Assembly (NCBI GenBank): GCA_047600605.1
Contig: JASGKK010000002.1
Location: forward strand, 620,001 to 684,000
Source of the DNA: CAYMZZ01 sp047600605
GTDB lineage: Bacteria > Bacteroidota > Bacteroidia > Chitinophagales > Chitinophagaceae
Direction: 5' to 3'
Length of the DNA: 64,000 bases
The translations under genes were made by a program, and so were the position numbers. Below, piece after piece: positions 38,556 through 46,299 of this stretch. Each line of letters opens with the position of its first letter. Within the stretch, counting starts at the first letter, position 1. Under the pieces are notes generated by a model. It did no database searches, was not told where the DNA came from, and saw nothing but the letters and a program-made list of their open reading frames with translations.

Positions 38556-38721
38556 GGGGGCCGCCTTTGTAAGAGATGAGGTTCTTCGAAAAGGGACAAT
38601 TGGGTTTAGAGGTCCGTCCACAATATTTTTTAATCACTCAATAGGCGGTAGACCTTTTTCGATAGGGGTTAATCCTTGGCCAAGAAAAATTTTCCATGAA
38701 GGTCCGGGCGCCATAAAATAG
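38556..38721 (+). pseudogene. C-terminal remnant of an RHS toxin tip
   Basis: Immediately after the RAYT unit, an open frame reads GAAFVRDEVLRKGTIGFRGPS...GGRPFSIGVNPWPRKIFHEGPGAIK*. It has no start and no core. It ends 8 bp before the next small gene. This is the layout of a toxin tip whose N-terminal part and RHS core were removed when the RAYT unit arrived. No family assigned. Confidence 0.6.
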
Positions 38722-38729
38722 GTTTAGTT

Positions 38730-39185
38730 ATGAATATTCCTTATTTACTTAAAATAAAATTTTTGTTGAGGGTATCCAGCTCAAAAGAAATTTTTGACTG
38801 GGCGTTTCAACAAGTTGAACAGGGAGATACAAATAGTGAATTATTAGAGATGCTGTCTTTGAGAGAAGACGATAATTCTAGGATTATTGAAAAGTTGTCT
38901 AAAATTGCGAATTTTCAAAAAATTGATGAGACTGAAGTGAAGGAGTATTTTTATTCCTTATTTATTGAGATGTTTGAAAAATCTACGGATGTGGTTGTTT
39001 TAGAAGGGCTTTTAGTGAAATTCTATAATCTGGTAAAAGATGATATTCATTTCAACGAGGATGAGAGACTTTCATTTAGTATTATTGAGAACGATTTATC
39101 ATTAAGAGAGTCAAACCTTCCTTTTCAAATTAACAAGAATGCTATTTTTGAATTTCTTAAAAATGAGCGACAATTAGGAGATTAA
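38730..39185 (+). CDS. orphan immunity protein (predicted)
   Basis: 151 residues, largely helical and acidic, no export signal. It starts 8 bp after the truncated tip and appears intact. No named family. Kept immunity next to a destroyed toxin is expected if relatives still deploy that toxin. Confidence 0.6.
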   Translation: MNIPYLLKIKFLLRVSSSKEIFDWAFQQVEQGDTNSELLEMLSLREDDNSRIIEKLSKIANFQKIDETEVKEYFYSLFIEMFEKSTDVVVLEGLLVKFYNLVKDDIHFNEDERLSFSIIENDLSLRESNLPFQINKNAIFEFLKNERQLGD

Positions 39186-39234
39186 TTAACTCAACTTACC
39201 CCTGTTGTTCGTAGTTTTTTTACACTTTAGTATT

Positions 39235-39333
39235 GTTATGCTTAGCTTATAGCTAAGCATAACTTCGTTTTATGGGCTGTTGGTATAAAAGGTGTTTTAC
39301 TGTAAACCTACTGTCAAAAACCATGTTTTTGAT
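39235..39333. repeat. solo REP derivative of the RAYT unit
   Basis: Begins with the same hairpin (39238-39260) and continues with the RAYT left flank (GGGCTGTTGGTATAAAAGGTG vs GGTCTGTTAGTCTAAAAGGTG), but has no transposase. The 39186-39506 gap holds this element, the AAGTTGTATTATTTTC stretch and the repeat at 39386. Confidence 0.7.
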
Positions 39334-39385
39334 GGACCGAATAAAAATCAAGTTGTATTATTTTCTTTATTGATCTTCAATATTG

Positions 39386-39506
39386 CTCATCCGTGATCCT
39401 GCAGTTGAACGGAGCGTCCCCGCAGAGCGGGGCAGGCTGTAACAGCCGATGCTAGTAGCACTACAGCTGGGCATTTGCTTATCACCATAATACTAGATCA
39501 ACCACC
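39386..39506. repeat. ~120-bp intergenic repeat, copy 2
   Basis: Second copy of 37611-37735 with a handful of differences. It abuts the RHS core fragment at CCACCGGTAACCGG. Confidence 0.8.
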
Positions 39507-39507
39507 G

Positions 39508-39870
39508 GTAACCGGATCGGCAAATGGGTGCAGGTGGGTGCCGGCACACCCAGGCAAACGGCCTATGTGCGGGATGCCAGCGGCAATGTGATGGCGATCT
39601 ATGAAAAAGGCGGTACAACCAATGGTGGCTTACTCTCACAGATTGAAGTACCTTTATACGGCAGCTCGCGGCTGGGTATGTGGCGTGCAGACCGGGAGGT
39701 GGAAACGGCGGGCTGGGAGCTCTTTGACACCGACCCCATGACGGGCACCGGCGGAGGTATAGCCGGTGGCTGGGAACGTGGACGGGTACAGTTTGATCTG
39801 AGCAATCATTTAGGCAATAGCTTGTCCCGCCAGCGGCGGGATACTGGTGACGATCAGCGATTATCCTTGA
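39508..39870 (+). pseudogene. RHS core fragment before the PD-(D/E)XK tip
   Basis: TGNRIGKWMQVGAGTPRQTAYVRDASGNVMAIYEKGG...RVQFDLSNHLGN, then the palindromic insert and SLSRQRRDTGDDQR. The core is cut at CAGCGA (~39860), before the YYPFGM part, and joined to a toxin tip in a different frame. It cannot be restored by a simple swap in this region. Confidence 0.8.
39825..39841. repeat. short palindrome inserted in RHS core, copy 3
   Basis: TCCCGCC-AGC-GGCGGGA at the same core position. Confidence 0.85.
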
Positions 39871-40132
39871 AAAGTCCAGAATATATATTAAAGGAGAAAA
39901 GGGGAAATGGGCAAATCCTGATTTTGTTATATATAATAGAAGGATAGATAAAATATCTCGTGTTGTTGATGCCAAAAATGGGAATGCGGAGATGAGTAAT
40001 AATCAAAAATTGTTAAATGAGAAAGGGGGCATATTGCATCAATCAGGTCGATATGGCATAAAATATAATAAGAATAGAACTGTTAAAAAAAATAGCTTCG
40101 AGTACGAAATAACCAATTTTTTATTATGTTAA
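39863..40132 (+). pseudogene. PD-(D/E)XK nuclease toxin tip, core-less
   Basis: Open frame without a start: ILEKSRIYIKGEKGKWANPDFVIYNRRIDKISRVVDAKNGNAEM...TNFLLC*. NPDF (Asp at 39920) and VVDAKNG (Asp at 39968, Lys at 39974) give the D...DxK pattern of restriction-endonuclease-like RHS/CdiA tips. Its stop overlaps the start of the 40126 immunity gene (ATGTTAA). About 85 residues remain, so the tip may be near complete but is detached from a usable core. Confidence 0.65.
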
Positions 40133-40779
40133 ACATAAGTAGCGCTAAAAGAATAATAAACGAGGGCTTGTATAATCGATTAGGTATCGGTGAGATAAAA
40201 TGCTTTAAGTCGAAAAACGAATTTACCCTAATAGAGAAAGAAAACGATAAAATATTCTATTTGATGTATGTTAAGTGGGGGGCATTTATATCCATTTCTC
40301 CGTATGGGTACATAAGAAATAAAGTAATAGAAAAAAAATATGGCGATATTCTTGGTGAGGATTGGAGTGGTAATTGGACTGTTGGAGGCAACGTAGGTGA
40401 AATAGATAGTGATATTGATGGAGTTCAACAGGCAAGAAAATTTTATCACATCGATATTGAAACCGAAGCTGATTGCTTAAAAGCAATTGATTTATTAGTG
40501 AGCTACTATAATAGATGTATCCCTTTTTTTGAAAAATATAGTGAAATTACAATGCTTAATAGGCTTGTTAATGAATCTTCTGCTGATCAAATTCCTGTTT
40601 TAGTTTGTGGAACACTGGCTGATAAGTGCATGAAAGGACTTATTATTTCCGGAATATTAGGAGGAAAAGGTTTACATAGTTTGGTTAATAGTTATGATTC
40701 AGTTATCCAGTCATTGAATGATAAAAATACAACCAAAAGGTATTTGAAAGTAAGGAAGGCTATAGTTGGTAGTATATAA
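40126..40779 (+). CDS. immunity protein for the core-less PD-(D/E)XK tip (predicted)
   Basis: 217 residues, cytoplasmic. The ATG at 40126 overlaps the tip's stop by 7 bp, a strong sign of coupling. The N-terminal part is beta-rich (EFTLIEKENDKIFYLMYVKWGAFISISPYGYI) and the rest helical. No named family recognised; intact. Confidence 0.65.
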   Translation: MLNISSAKRIINEGLYNRLGIGEIKCFKSKNEFTLIEKENDKIFYLMYVKWGAFISISPYGYIRNKVIEKKYGDILGEDWSGNWTVGGNVGEIDSDIDGVQQARKFYHIDIETEADCLKAIDLLVSYYNRCIPFFEKYSEITMLNRLVNESSADQIPVLVCGTLADKCMKGLIISGILGGKGLHSLVNSYDSVIQSLNDKNTTKRYLKVRKAIVGSI

Positions 40780-40799
40780 AATATAGGAGAGAAGTAAGC

Positions 40800-40875
40800 G
40801 TCCGGAGGTTTTTAAAATCTTTGCCAGTTCCTGCTGTGATAAACCTTTATCCTCTCTGCACTCCCTGCTCTCCAT
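40800..40875 (-). pseudogene. fragment of an XRE helix-turn-helix gene
   Basis: On the minus strand the codons read QTMESRECREDKGLSQQELAKILKTSG, the first two helices of a Cro/C1-type HTH. The match stops where GTAAGCGTCCGG (40794-40805), identical to the first 12 bases of the IS66 left end, is found. Only a fragment; no full regulator. Confidence 0.5.
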
Positions 40876-40903
40876 AGTTTGTTTTTTACACTTTAGTATT
40901 GTT

Positions 40904-40926
40904 ATGTTTAGCTTGTAGCTAAGCGT
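40904..40926. repeat. degenerate REP-like hairpin
   Basis: ATGTTTAGCT-TGT-AGCTAAGCGT; two changes are compensated by G-T pairs. The flanks (TTTTTTACACTTTAGTATTG) match the flanks of the intact REP copies. Confidence 0.7.
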
Positions 40927-40969
40927 GACTTTGAGAATCAATTTGTATTATTTTCTTTATTGATCTTCA

Positions 40970-41405
40970 ACCAGATCGCCAGGGTCAACAGCGGTGTGAC
41001 CACCGTGATCAAATACACCTATGATGCCACCGGCAACCGGATCGGCAAATGGGTACAGGTGGGTGCCGGCACACCCAGGCAAACGGCCTATGTGCGGGAT
41101 GCCAGCGGCAATGTGATGGCGATTATGAAAAGTGGGGCACCGCCAATGATGGCTTACTCTCGCAGATTGAAGTACCTTTATACGGCAGCTCGCGGCTGGG
41201 TGTATGGCGGCCGGATCGTGAAGTGGAGACGACGGGCTGGGAGCTCTTTGACACTGACCCCCTGACGGGCACCGGCGGTGGTATCGTGGGTGGCTGGGAA
41301 CGCGGACGGGTACAGTTTGAGCTGAGCAACCATCTGGGGAACAGCTTGTCCCGCCAGCGGCGGGATTTTAGTGACGATCAGCGATGCGCGTACTGCGGTA
41401 GATGA
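40970..41405 (+). pseudogene. RHS core fragment (upstream part) of the protease cassette
   Basis: GVTTVIKYTYDATGNRIGKWVQVGAGTPRQTAYVRDASGNVMAI, then a one-base loss (GCGATTATG for GCGATCTATG, ~41123) shifts the frame. The next frame continues GLLSQIEVPLYGSSRLGVWRPDREVE...LSNHLGN and then meets the palindromic insert. It therefore has two frame breaks before the intact downstream part. Confidence 0.85.
41349..41365. repeat. short palindrome inserted in RHS core, copy 4
   Basis: TCCCGCC-AGC-GGCGGGA at the same core position; the bases after it (TTTTAGTGACG) differ slightly from the other copies. Confidence 0.85.
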
Positions 41406-42702
41406 TGGTACCTACCAGGTACTCACGGCCTGCCCTACCTGTCTGCCGGGCTTCCCCTGCCTGCCCTGTTATCATGTCTACGTCAAACAAAACTCCACAC
41501 CCGATGATATCGTGGATTATTACCTGCCGCAGGTGCTGACGGCCAATGATTATTATCCGTTCGGGATGTTGATGCCGGGAAGGAAATATTCGGATGGGGA
41601 ATATCGGTATGGGTTTAATGGACAAGAAAAGAGTACAGAGATTGATCCGACTGGCAATAGTATGACTGCTGAGTTTTGGCAGTATGATGCGAGGCTGGGA
41701 AGGAGATGGAATGTGGACCCAATTGTAAAAATTTGGGAGAGTCCATACGTTGCCTTTTCAAATAACCCGATATTGTTATCAGATCCAAGCGGGGCGGATG
41801 CTCAGGATCCGGACAAACCAGTTACAACTAAGGGGACAAACTTACCTGGTGTAACTGTAACAGCAAAAATAAGTAAAAAGCAAGCGGCTCTTAATAAAGT
41901 GGCAGCCTTCAACCCTAGCAGATATGTAGATTTTGGCAATAGGTTCACGGTAGGCGAATTTAAAAAACAGTTAGCTGACCGAATTAATAATCCTTACGCA
42001 ATGGACCAGGGACATAAATCTGGGCCAGGTGGAGGAACTAATTTTTGTTGGGCTGCTGCGGCTTCAAGCCGTCAGTATGAACGGGATCCTTTGCAAATGA
42101 CGAATATGTTAATTGATTTGTTCTCCACAGGCAAAGCTAATCTGGGAGGTATTACAATTGGTCTTTCGGCAGCTCTTGCAGACGCAGTAGGGTCAAATAC
42201 TTTTAATAACGATGGAGGATTAAAGCAGAGTCAGATAGATCAATTGTTGTTTTTAGGACTTGCAGGTAGTATGAAACGGTATGTAAATATTTTTAATAAA
42301 ACATATGCCCCCGAAGATGAAGATAAAACATGGGCGTCAGGTTCCCTTGGGAAGTTTAATGAATTGTTGAAATTATATGGAAATACCATAGTGACATCAA
42401 AAGGGAATGATGCTGTCTCAAGAACAATTCCTGCTACCGCTTTAACTGATGCTCAGGATGCAAACGAGAAGATATTTTTATTTATTTATAGTGCCCATTT
42501 TAAAGAGCCGAAACCTGCGATGTCTGATGGCAGATATCCTTCTGGCCCTACGGGCAGCCATTTTATACAGGTTAGGAATGTAACATATGCAGATGGGATT
42601 TATACTATGGATTTTTGGGATTATGGCGGATGGACACCTGGGCATAGGATAAGCAGACTGCAATTAGAAGCCTGCCTGTACGGCATAACAACAACTAAAT
42701 AA
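41371..42702 (+). CDS. RHS core end + papain-like protease tip (silent cassette)
   Basis: 443 residues open from GTG 41371 inside core codons (VTISD). The core end differs from the others: FNGQEKSTEIDPTGNSMTAEFWQYDARLGRRWNVDPIVKIWESPYVAFSNNPILLSDPSG. The tip (~300 residues) has NFCWAAAASSRQY (Cys226), GSHFIQVRNV (His397) and MDFWDYGG (Asp414/Asp417). This Cys-His-Asp order and the C-W-A-A motif fit a papain-like/C39-type cysteine peptidase. The partner gene is a lipoprotein, which suggests that the toxin acts in the periplasm. Confidence 0.75.
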   Translation: MTISDARTAVDDGTYQVLTACPTCLPGFPCLPCYHVYVKQNSTPDDIVDYYLPQVLTANDYYPFGMLMPGRKYSDGEYRYGFNGQEKSTEIDPTGNSMTAEFWQYDARLGRRWNVDPIVKIWESPYVAFSNNPILLSDPSGADAQDPDKPVTTKGTNLPGVTVTAKISKKQAALNKVAAFNPSRYVDFGNRFTVGEFKKQLADRINNPYAMDQGHKSGPGGGTNFCWAAAASSRQYERDPLQMTNMLIDLFSTGKANLGGITIGLSAALADAVGSNTFNNDGGLKQSQIDQLLFLGLAGSMKRYVNIFNKTYAPEDEDKTWASGSLGKFNELLKLYGNTIVTSKGNDAVSRTIPATALTDAQDANEKIFLFIYSAHFKEPKPAMSDGRYPSGPTGSHFIQVRNVTYADGIYTMDFWDYGGWTPGHRISRLQLEACLYGITTTK

Positions 42703-42707
42703 TTTGT

Positions 42708-43211
42708 ATGAAATTTTTGCTTACTCTTACGACCGTAATCATATTTCTTTCTTCTTGCAATTCCACTGTCGGGAATTTGAGGGCATACTACAAACGAAAC
42801 GAGAAACTGCATCAATCTTTAGCAGATAGTTTATTTAAGTTTACAAGTAAGTACCATACAGAGGTTACAATGCGCAGGAGACTTGATGGAAAAGACGAAA
42901 TTGTTTTCAGGCAAACTTTTAAGAATAATAGGATTCCAATTGAGTTTGATGATTCCTTACGAAGACATGATAAATATCCGGAGTATACATCAGAAATTAA
43001 AGTGCCAATTGAGATAATTAAATTGTTTAAAAAAAGTAAATACACAAGCCTCATTGCAGATAGCACAGAAATTTTTTTCGGGTATAAAAATAGTTTTGAC
43101 GGCAATTCAAAATATGGAATTGTAATAGATAGGGATACAATAGATAATACTAGAAGACATATTAAGAAACTTGCAAAAAATGTTTATGTAACTGAAGGGA
43201 TTATACCATGA
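42708..43211 (+). CDS. lipoprotein immunity protein for the papain-like tip (predicted)
   Basis: 167 residues. The N-terminus MKFLLTLTTVIIFLSSC is a lipoprotein signal with the modified Cys at residue 17. It starts 5 bp after the protease-tip stop. Membrane-anchored immunity is expected when the toxin attacks periplasmic or envelope proteins. No named family. All other immunity candidates here lack export signals, which makes this pair stand out. Confidence 0.7.
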   Translation: MKFLLTLTTVIIFLSSCNSTVGNLRAYYKRNEKLHQSLADSLFKFTSKYHTEVTMRRRLDGKDEIVFRQTFKNNRIPIEFDDSLRRHDKYPEYTSEIKVPIEIIKLFKKSKYTSLIADSTEIFFGYKNSFDGNSKYGIVIDRDTIDNTRRHIKKLAKNVYVTEGIIP

Positions 43212-43324
43212 TTTTTTTGAGTTGTTCGTTATGGTCGCTCATCATTTCGAGATTTTAAAGAGATAGGAAAGGGTATAAATTGGTAATGTATCGAAACGGC
43301 TGGAGTATATTAAAGCGTTTAAAA

Positions 43325-43365
43325 AATAGGATACGGGAGGTTTGAAAAGCCTCCCGTATCCTATT
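43325..43365. terminator. strong terminator hairpin
   Basis: A perfect 16-bp stem (43325-43340 with 43350-43365; AATAGGATACGGGAGG). It is A-rich on the left and AAAATG on the right, so it is better as a minus-strand terminator by U-tract, but it sits after the + immunity gene. It is similar in layout to 32649: hairpin, then TAAGGAGCT, then a core fragment. Confidence 0.65.
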
Positions 43366-43403
43366 AAAATGTACGGTAAGGAGCTTTTGAACGCGAAGAT
43401 ATT

Positions 43404-43624
43404 AAGATCAGCCAGATCACCAAGACCAATGGCGGGGTGGCCACCACCGGCAACCGGATCAGCAAATGGTTGCAGGTGGGCAGCGGCACACCCAAGCAAA
43501 CGGCCTATGTGCGGGATGCCAGCGGCAATGTGATGGCGATCTATGAAAAGGAGGCACCGCCAATGGTGGTTTACTCTCGCAGATTGAAGTACCTTTATAC
43601 GGCAGCTCGCGGCTGGGTGTATAA
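43404..43624 (+). pseudogene. short RHS core fragment without tip
   Basis: KISQITKTNGGV, then a ~24-bp deletion between two CCACC repeats, then TGNRISKWLQVGSGTPKQTAYVRDASGNVMAIYEKE. A one-base loss shifts the rest (PPMVVYSRRLKYLYTAARGWVYNN*). The core stops at GGGTGTATAATAA and no toxin tip follows; the next gene starts 15 bp later. Confidence 0.75.
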
Positions 43625-43639
43625 TAATTAAATATAAAA

Positions 43640-44161
43640 ATGAATCAGGACTGGGAATTTTCTGCAAAATCAGTGACTAAGTATAATCCGGTTTATCGGG
43701 ATGAGCAAGGACATTATGAGAAGGAAGAATGGATCGGATTCTTTCAATTAGGAAGAGTAGTGAGCGGAGAACTTCTTACCTATGACGAGTATGTGAAAGT
43801 TGAAAATAGGTATGTTTTGGCCGCGAAACTCTTTTTGACGTTTAATAATTGCTCAGATATAATGATTGTCAACCTGGAGAAACGGGAAATTGATGATTTT
43901 TCCGTTTATTTTCCAAATGATGAAACAGGCCACATAAAAACATTTACTGAAATCAAAGAAGGCGCGTTTGTGTCAGGAGATGATATTGATAATATCATTA
44001 GATTGATTTTACGGGAAGTTGTCTGGGCAGAATTAGTCTGTAAAACAGAAGAATCTGTTGCGATTAGGTTCGGGTATGATTTTTATATGTATTTTAATTC
44101 ACCAAAGAAGTGGGAGATTTTAATACCTGAAATTGAGAAAATCGGCTTATTTGTTTATTAA
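43640..44161 (+). CDS. orphan immunity protein (predicted)
   Basis: 173 residues, cytoplasmic (MNQDWEFSAKSVTKYNPVYRDEQGHYEKEEWIGF). An alpha/beta mixture; no named family. It follows a tip-less RHS core fragment, so its toxin was deleted. First of three intact orphan immunity-like genes in a row. Confidence 0.6.
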   Translation: MNQDWEFSAKSVTKYNPVYRDEQGHYEKEEWIGFFQLGRVVSGELLTYDEYVKVENRYVLAAKLFLTFNNCSDIMIVNLEKREIDDFSVYFPNDETGHIKTFTEIKEGAFVSGDDIDNIIRLILREVVWAELVCKTEESVAIRFGYDFYMYFNSPKKWEILIPEIEKIGLFVY

Positions 44162-44230
44162 GGAAAACCGGTAACGGATCAAAATAGTTGGCGTATATTT
44201 TAATAATTGTGGTAGTGAGTAATAAAAGGC

Positions 44231-44662
44231 ATGATAAATATTTTTGATTTTGATGTAATTCTGCAACAAGGAATAAAATGGTTTTCTTCCACTGATACGA
44301 TCGAGGGAGTGACAAATGAATTTGGGAAACCGAATGATATTGAGTTTTATGATGACGGGAACATTTTCTATCATTATGATAATATTAAATTAGGGTTTAG
44401 GGATTCGAAACTTGAAAGAGTTGTAATTTACTTCTTAAATTTTGAGAATGAATATAAAATCACTTCTATAGACAGTAAGCCCGTATTATTGAATAGGGAT
44501 ATTAGTGTCGGACTAATCATTCAATACCTTAATGCAAAACAGATTAAATGGTTTGTTAAGTACGAGGAGTCCATGCATGATTATCTTGTTATAGATTTAG
44601 AATCTGGTGCCAGGATATTTTTTTATTTATATAGCGGTCAATTAGAGCGAATAACTTTATAG
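44231..44662 (+). CDS. orphan immunity protein (predicted)
   Basis: 143 residues starting MINIFDFDVILQQGIKWFSS, with a later LIIQYLNAKQIKWFVKYEE. No export signal, no named family. It stands alone between 43640 and the REP hairpin at 44741. The upstream spacer contains GGATCAAAATAGTTGG, a short motif also seen after other immunity genes (32600, 34930), suggesting it was once the end of a separate cassette. Confidence 0.55.
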   Translation: MINIFDFDVILQQGIKWFSSTDTIEGVTNEFGKPNDIEFYDDGNIFYHYDNIKLGFRDSKLERVVIYFLNFENEYKITSIDSKPVLLNRDISVGLIIQYLNAKQIKWFVKYEESMHDYLVIDLESGARIFFYLYSGQLERITL

Positions 44663-44740
44663 GAAATCCCCAATTGTTTGTAGCCTGTATTTTTATTCTT
44701 TAATACTGTTACATACCTTGAGGCTAAGCATAATCTCGAC

Positions 44741-44759
44741 GCTTCGTTTCAAACGAAGC
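44741..44759. repeat. REP-like hairpin variant
   Basis: GCTTCGTTT-C-AAACGAAGC, the same arms as the downstream RAYT hairpins; a decayed left-type hairpin (ACATACCTTGAGGCTAAGCA) lies just upstream. It is probably a footprint of an excised or deleted RAYT unit. Confidence 0.7.
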
Positions 44760-44830
44760 ATAACTGGTTTAGCTTGAGTGTTCTTTTGTTTTTTTTAAAG
44801 AACAAAGTGGCTCTAAAAAATAATTTTTTT

Positions 44831-45199
44831 ATGGTCGAAATTACTATTGATGGAATAGCTTCAAACAGAGTTGTCACTGAGCTAAAGAATTCTTTCCCTG
44901 GGGGAATAAAGAATGTTTCGGGAATAGTTCTTTTTTGTCAATTCAGTGCCTATGATATTAAACTAGGGAAAATGTTCACGCGACTTACTGTGGAGGGAGA
45001 AGTTAAATATTCCGGTGCTGTTACGTTAGTGAAGATTACTCAACAATTCGACAGGCTGTTTGAAGAAATTCCGAAAGGTTGGAGAACTGTTTGCGAGTTT
45101 AGATTCGATAATCTTACATCTGATAAATTAAAAGAGTGGTTGCCTGTTATTGATAGTTGGAGTCAGGGGACAACTAAACGTGTCGTCCTGGTACAATGA
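44831..45199 (+). CDS. orphan immunity protein (predicted)
   Basis: 122 residues from ATG 44831 (MVEITIDGIASNRVVTELKNSFPGGIKN); the frame is open from 44774 but the extension is low-complexity. Contains FRFDNLTSDKLKEWLPVIDSW. No named family. It lies directly after a REP hairpin and before an unrelated RHS core fragment, so its toxin is missing. Confidence 0.55.
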   Translation: MVEITIDGIASNRVVTELKNSFPGGIKNVSGIVLFCQFSAYDIKLGKMFTRLTVEGEVKYSGAVTLVKITQQFDRLFEEIPKGWRTVCEFRFDNLTSDKLKEWLPVIDSWSQGTTKRVVLVQ

Positions 45200-45221
45200 T
45201 TTTTAGTAAAAGAAAGACTAT

Positions 45222-46299
45222 TATCCGTTTGTGATGGTGATGCCGGGAAGGAAGTTTGCGGAGGATGATTTATATCGGTATGGATTTAATGGCAAGGAGA
45301 ATGACAATGATGTAAAAGACGAAGGCAACCAGCAGGATTATGGCATGCGGATCTATGACCCAAGGTTGGGTAAGTTTTTGAGTGTGGATCCGTTGTTAGA
45401 AGAATATCCTATGTTTACTCCGTATCAATTTGCAAGTAATAGACCTATAGACGGGATCGATATGGATGGTATGGAATGGAAGCCTGTGCATGGTGCAAAT
45501 GGGAATATAGTGGGTTATACGTGGGCAGGATTTGATGCTAAGGGTGCTCCACAAGCAAATACAGTTAATGGGGGGGGGAATAGTTGACGGGGAATATAAG
45601 TATACATTTTCATCAATAAATACTGGAAGTCTGCAATGGGGAAATATCTCTGTGGATGATGAAACAACAGTAAGATTGAATGCAACTGTTCGTTCATCAG
45701 GTCCAATCACATACGCCTTTGATGAGTTAGACGAAAACGGAGTATTTATAGATGTATTCGCATCAGAAACTTTGTATACGGGTAATGACTTAAAGGGAAG
45801 TAGTATTATAAATGTTTTAAAAGGGGCCTATAATTTATACCATAATGGGAACTATCAAAATCAGGCTCTTGAAGACGATGGACTGGGCCTTCTGGATTGG
45901 CTTCCGATTGGAGGAGTTAAAAAGGCATCTGTCGCTTTTTTTGCCATGGGCGCCCGGAAGGAGTTTGTGGATAGAATCCTGAAAACAGTAGTTAAGAAAA
46001 AGCGAATATCTACCTTAAACCCCATTAAAGCGAAAAATTTAAAGGAGGCTGAAGCGAAAGGGATACCTCAATCTCAGTTAGACCCAAGTGGGAAGCCGAA
46101 AATACATACTGTAAAAAAATCAAATTTAAAACGAGCAAAAGATGCAGCACGAAATAATAAGAAATCAAATTCTGCACCCATTAAGCATTCAAGTGATAAA
46201 GGCCAAAAAACGCATTTCCATTCTACAAAAGGTGGTGAAAAATTAAAGGCGAAAGATAATATTCATTATACGAACGAATCTTCTAAAAAGAATCTATGA
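45222..46299 (+). pseudogene. RHS core end + HxH-type toxin tip, frameshifted in a G9 tract
   Basis: The first frame (to 45587) has YYPFVMVMPGRKFAEDDLYRYGFNGKENDNDVKDEGNQQDYGMRIYDPRLGKFLSVDPLLEEYPMFTPYQFASNRPIDGIDMDG and the start of the tip. The G9 run at 45570-45578 then changes the frame. The second frame continues to 46299 with VDGEYKYTFSSINTGSL...LLDWLPIGGVKKA... and ends HSSDKGQKTHFHSTKGGEKLKAKDNIHYTNE. The His-x-His (THFHS) followed by NIHY suggests a nuclease or phosphodiesterase-like tip, unnamed. Only the last ~80 residues of core remain upstream. Confidence 0.7.

Larger units (their letters stand above)
37769..38558 (+). mobile_element. REP-flanked RAYT transposon-like unit, copy 1
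   Basis: A ~790-bp block, repeated at 46709-47500, carrying a Y1 transposase gene between two different hairpins (37771-37793 and 38500-38522). Similarity to copy 2 begins just before ATGCTTAGCT and ends at GGAGAACGGGG. Flanking sequence differs on both sides, so it moved or was copied as a unit. Confidence 0.75.
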
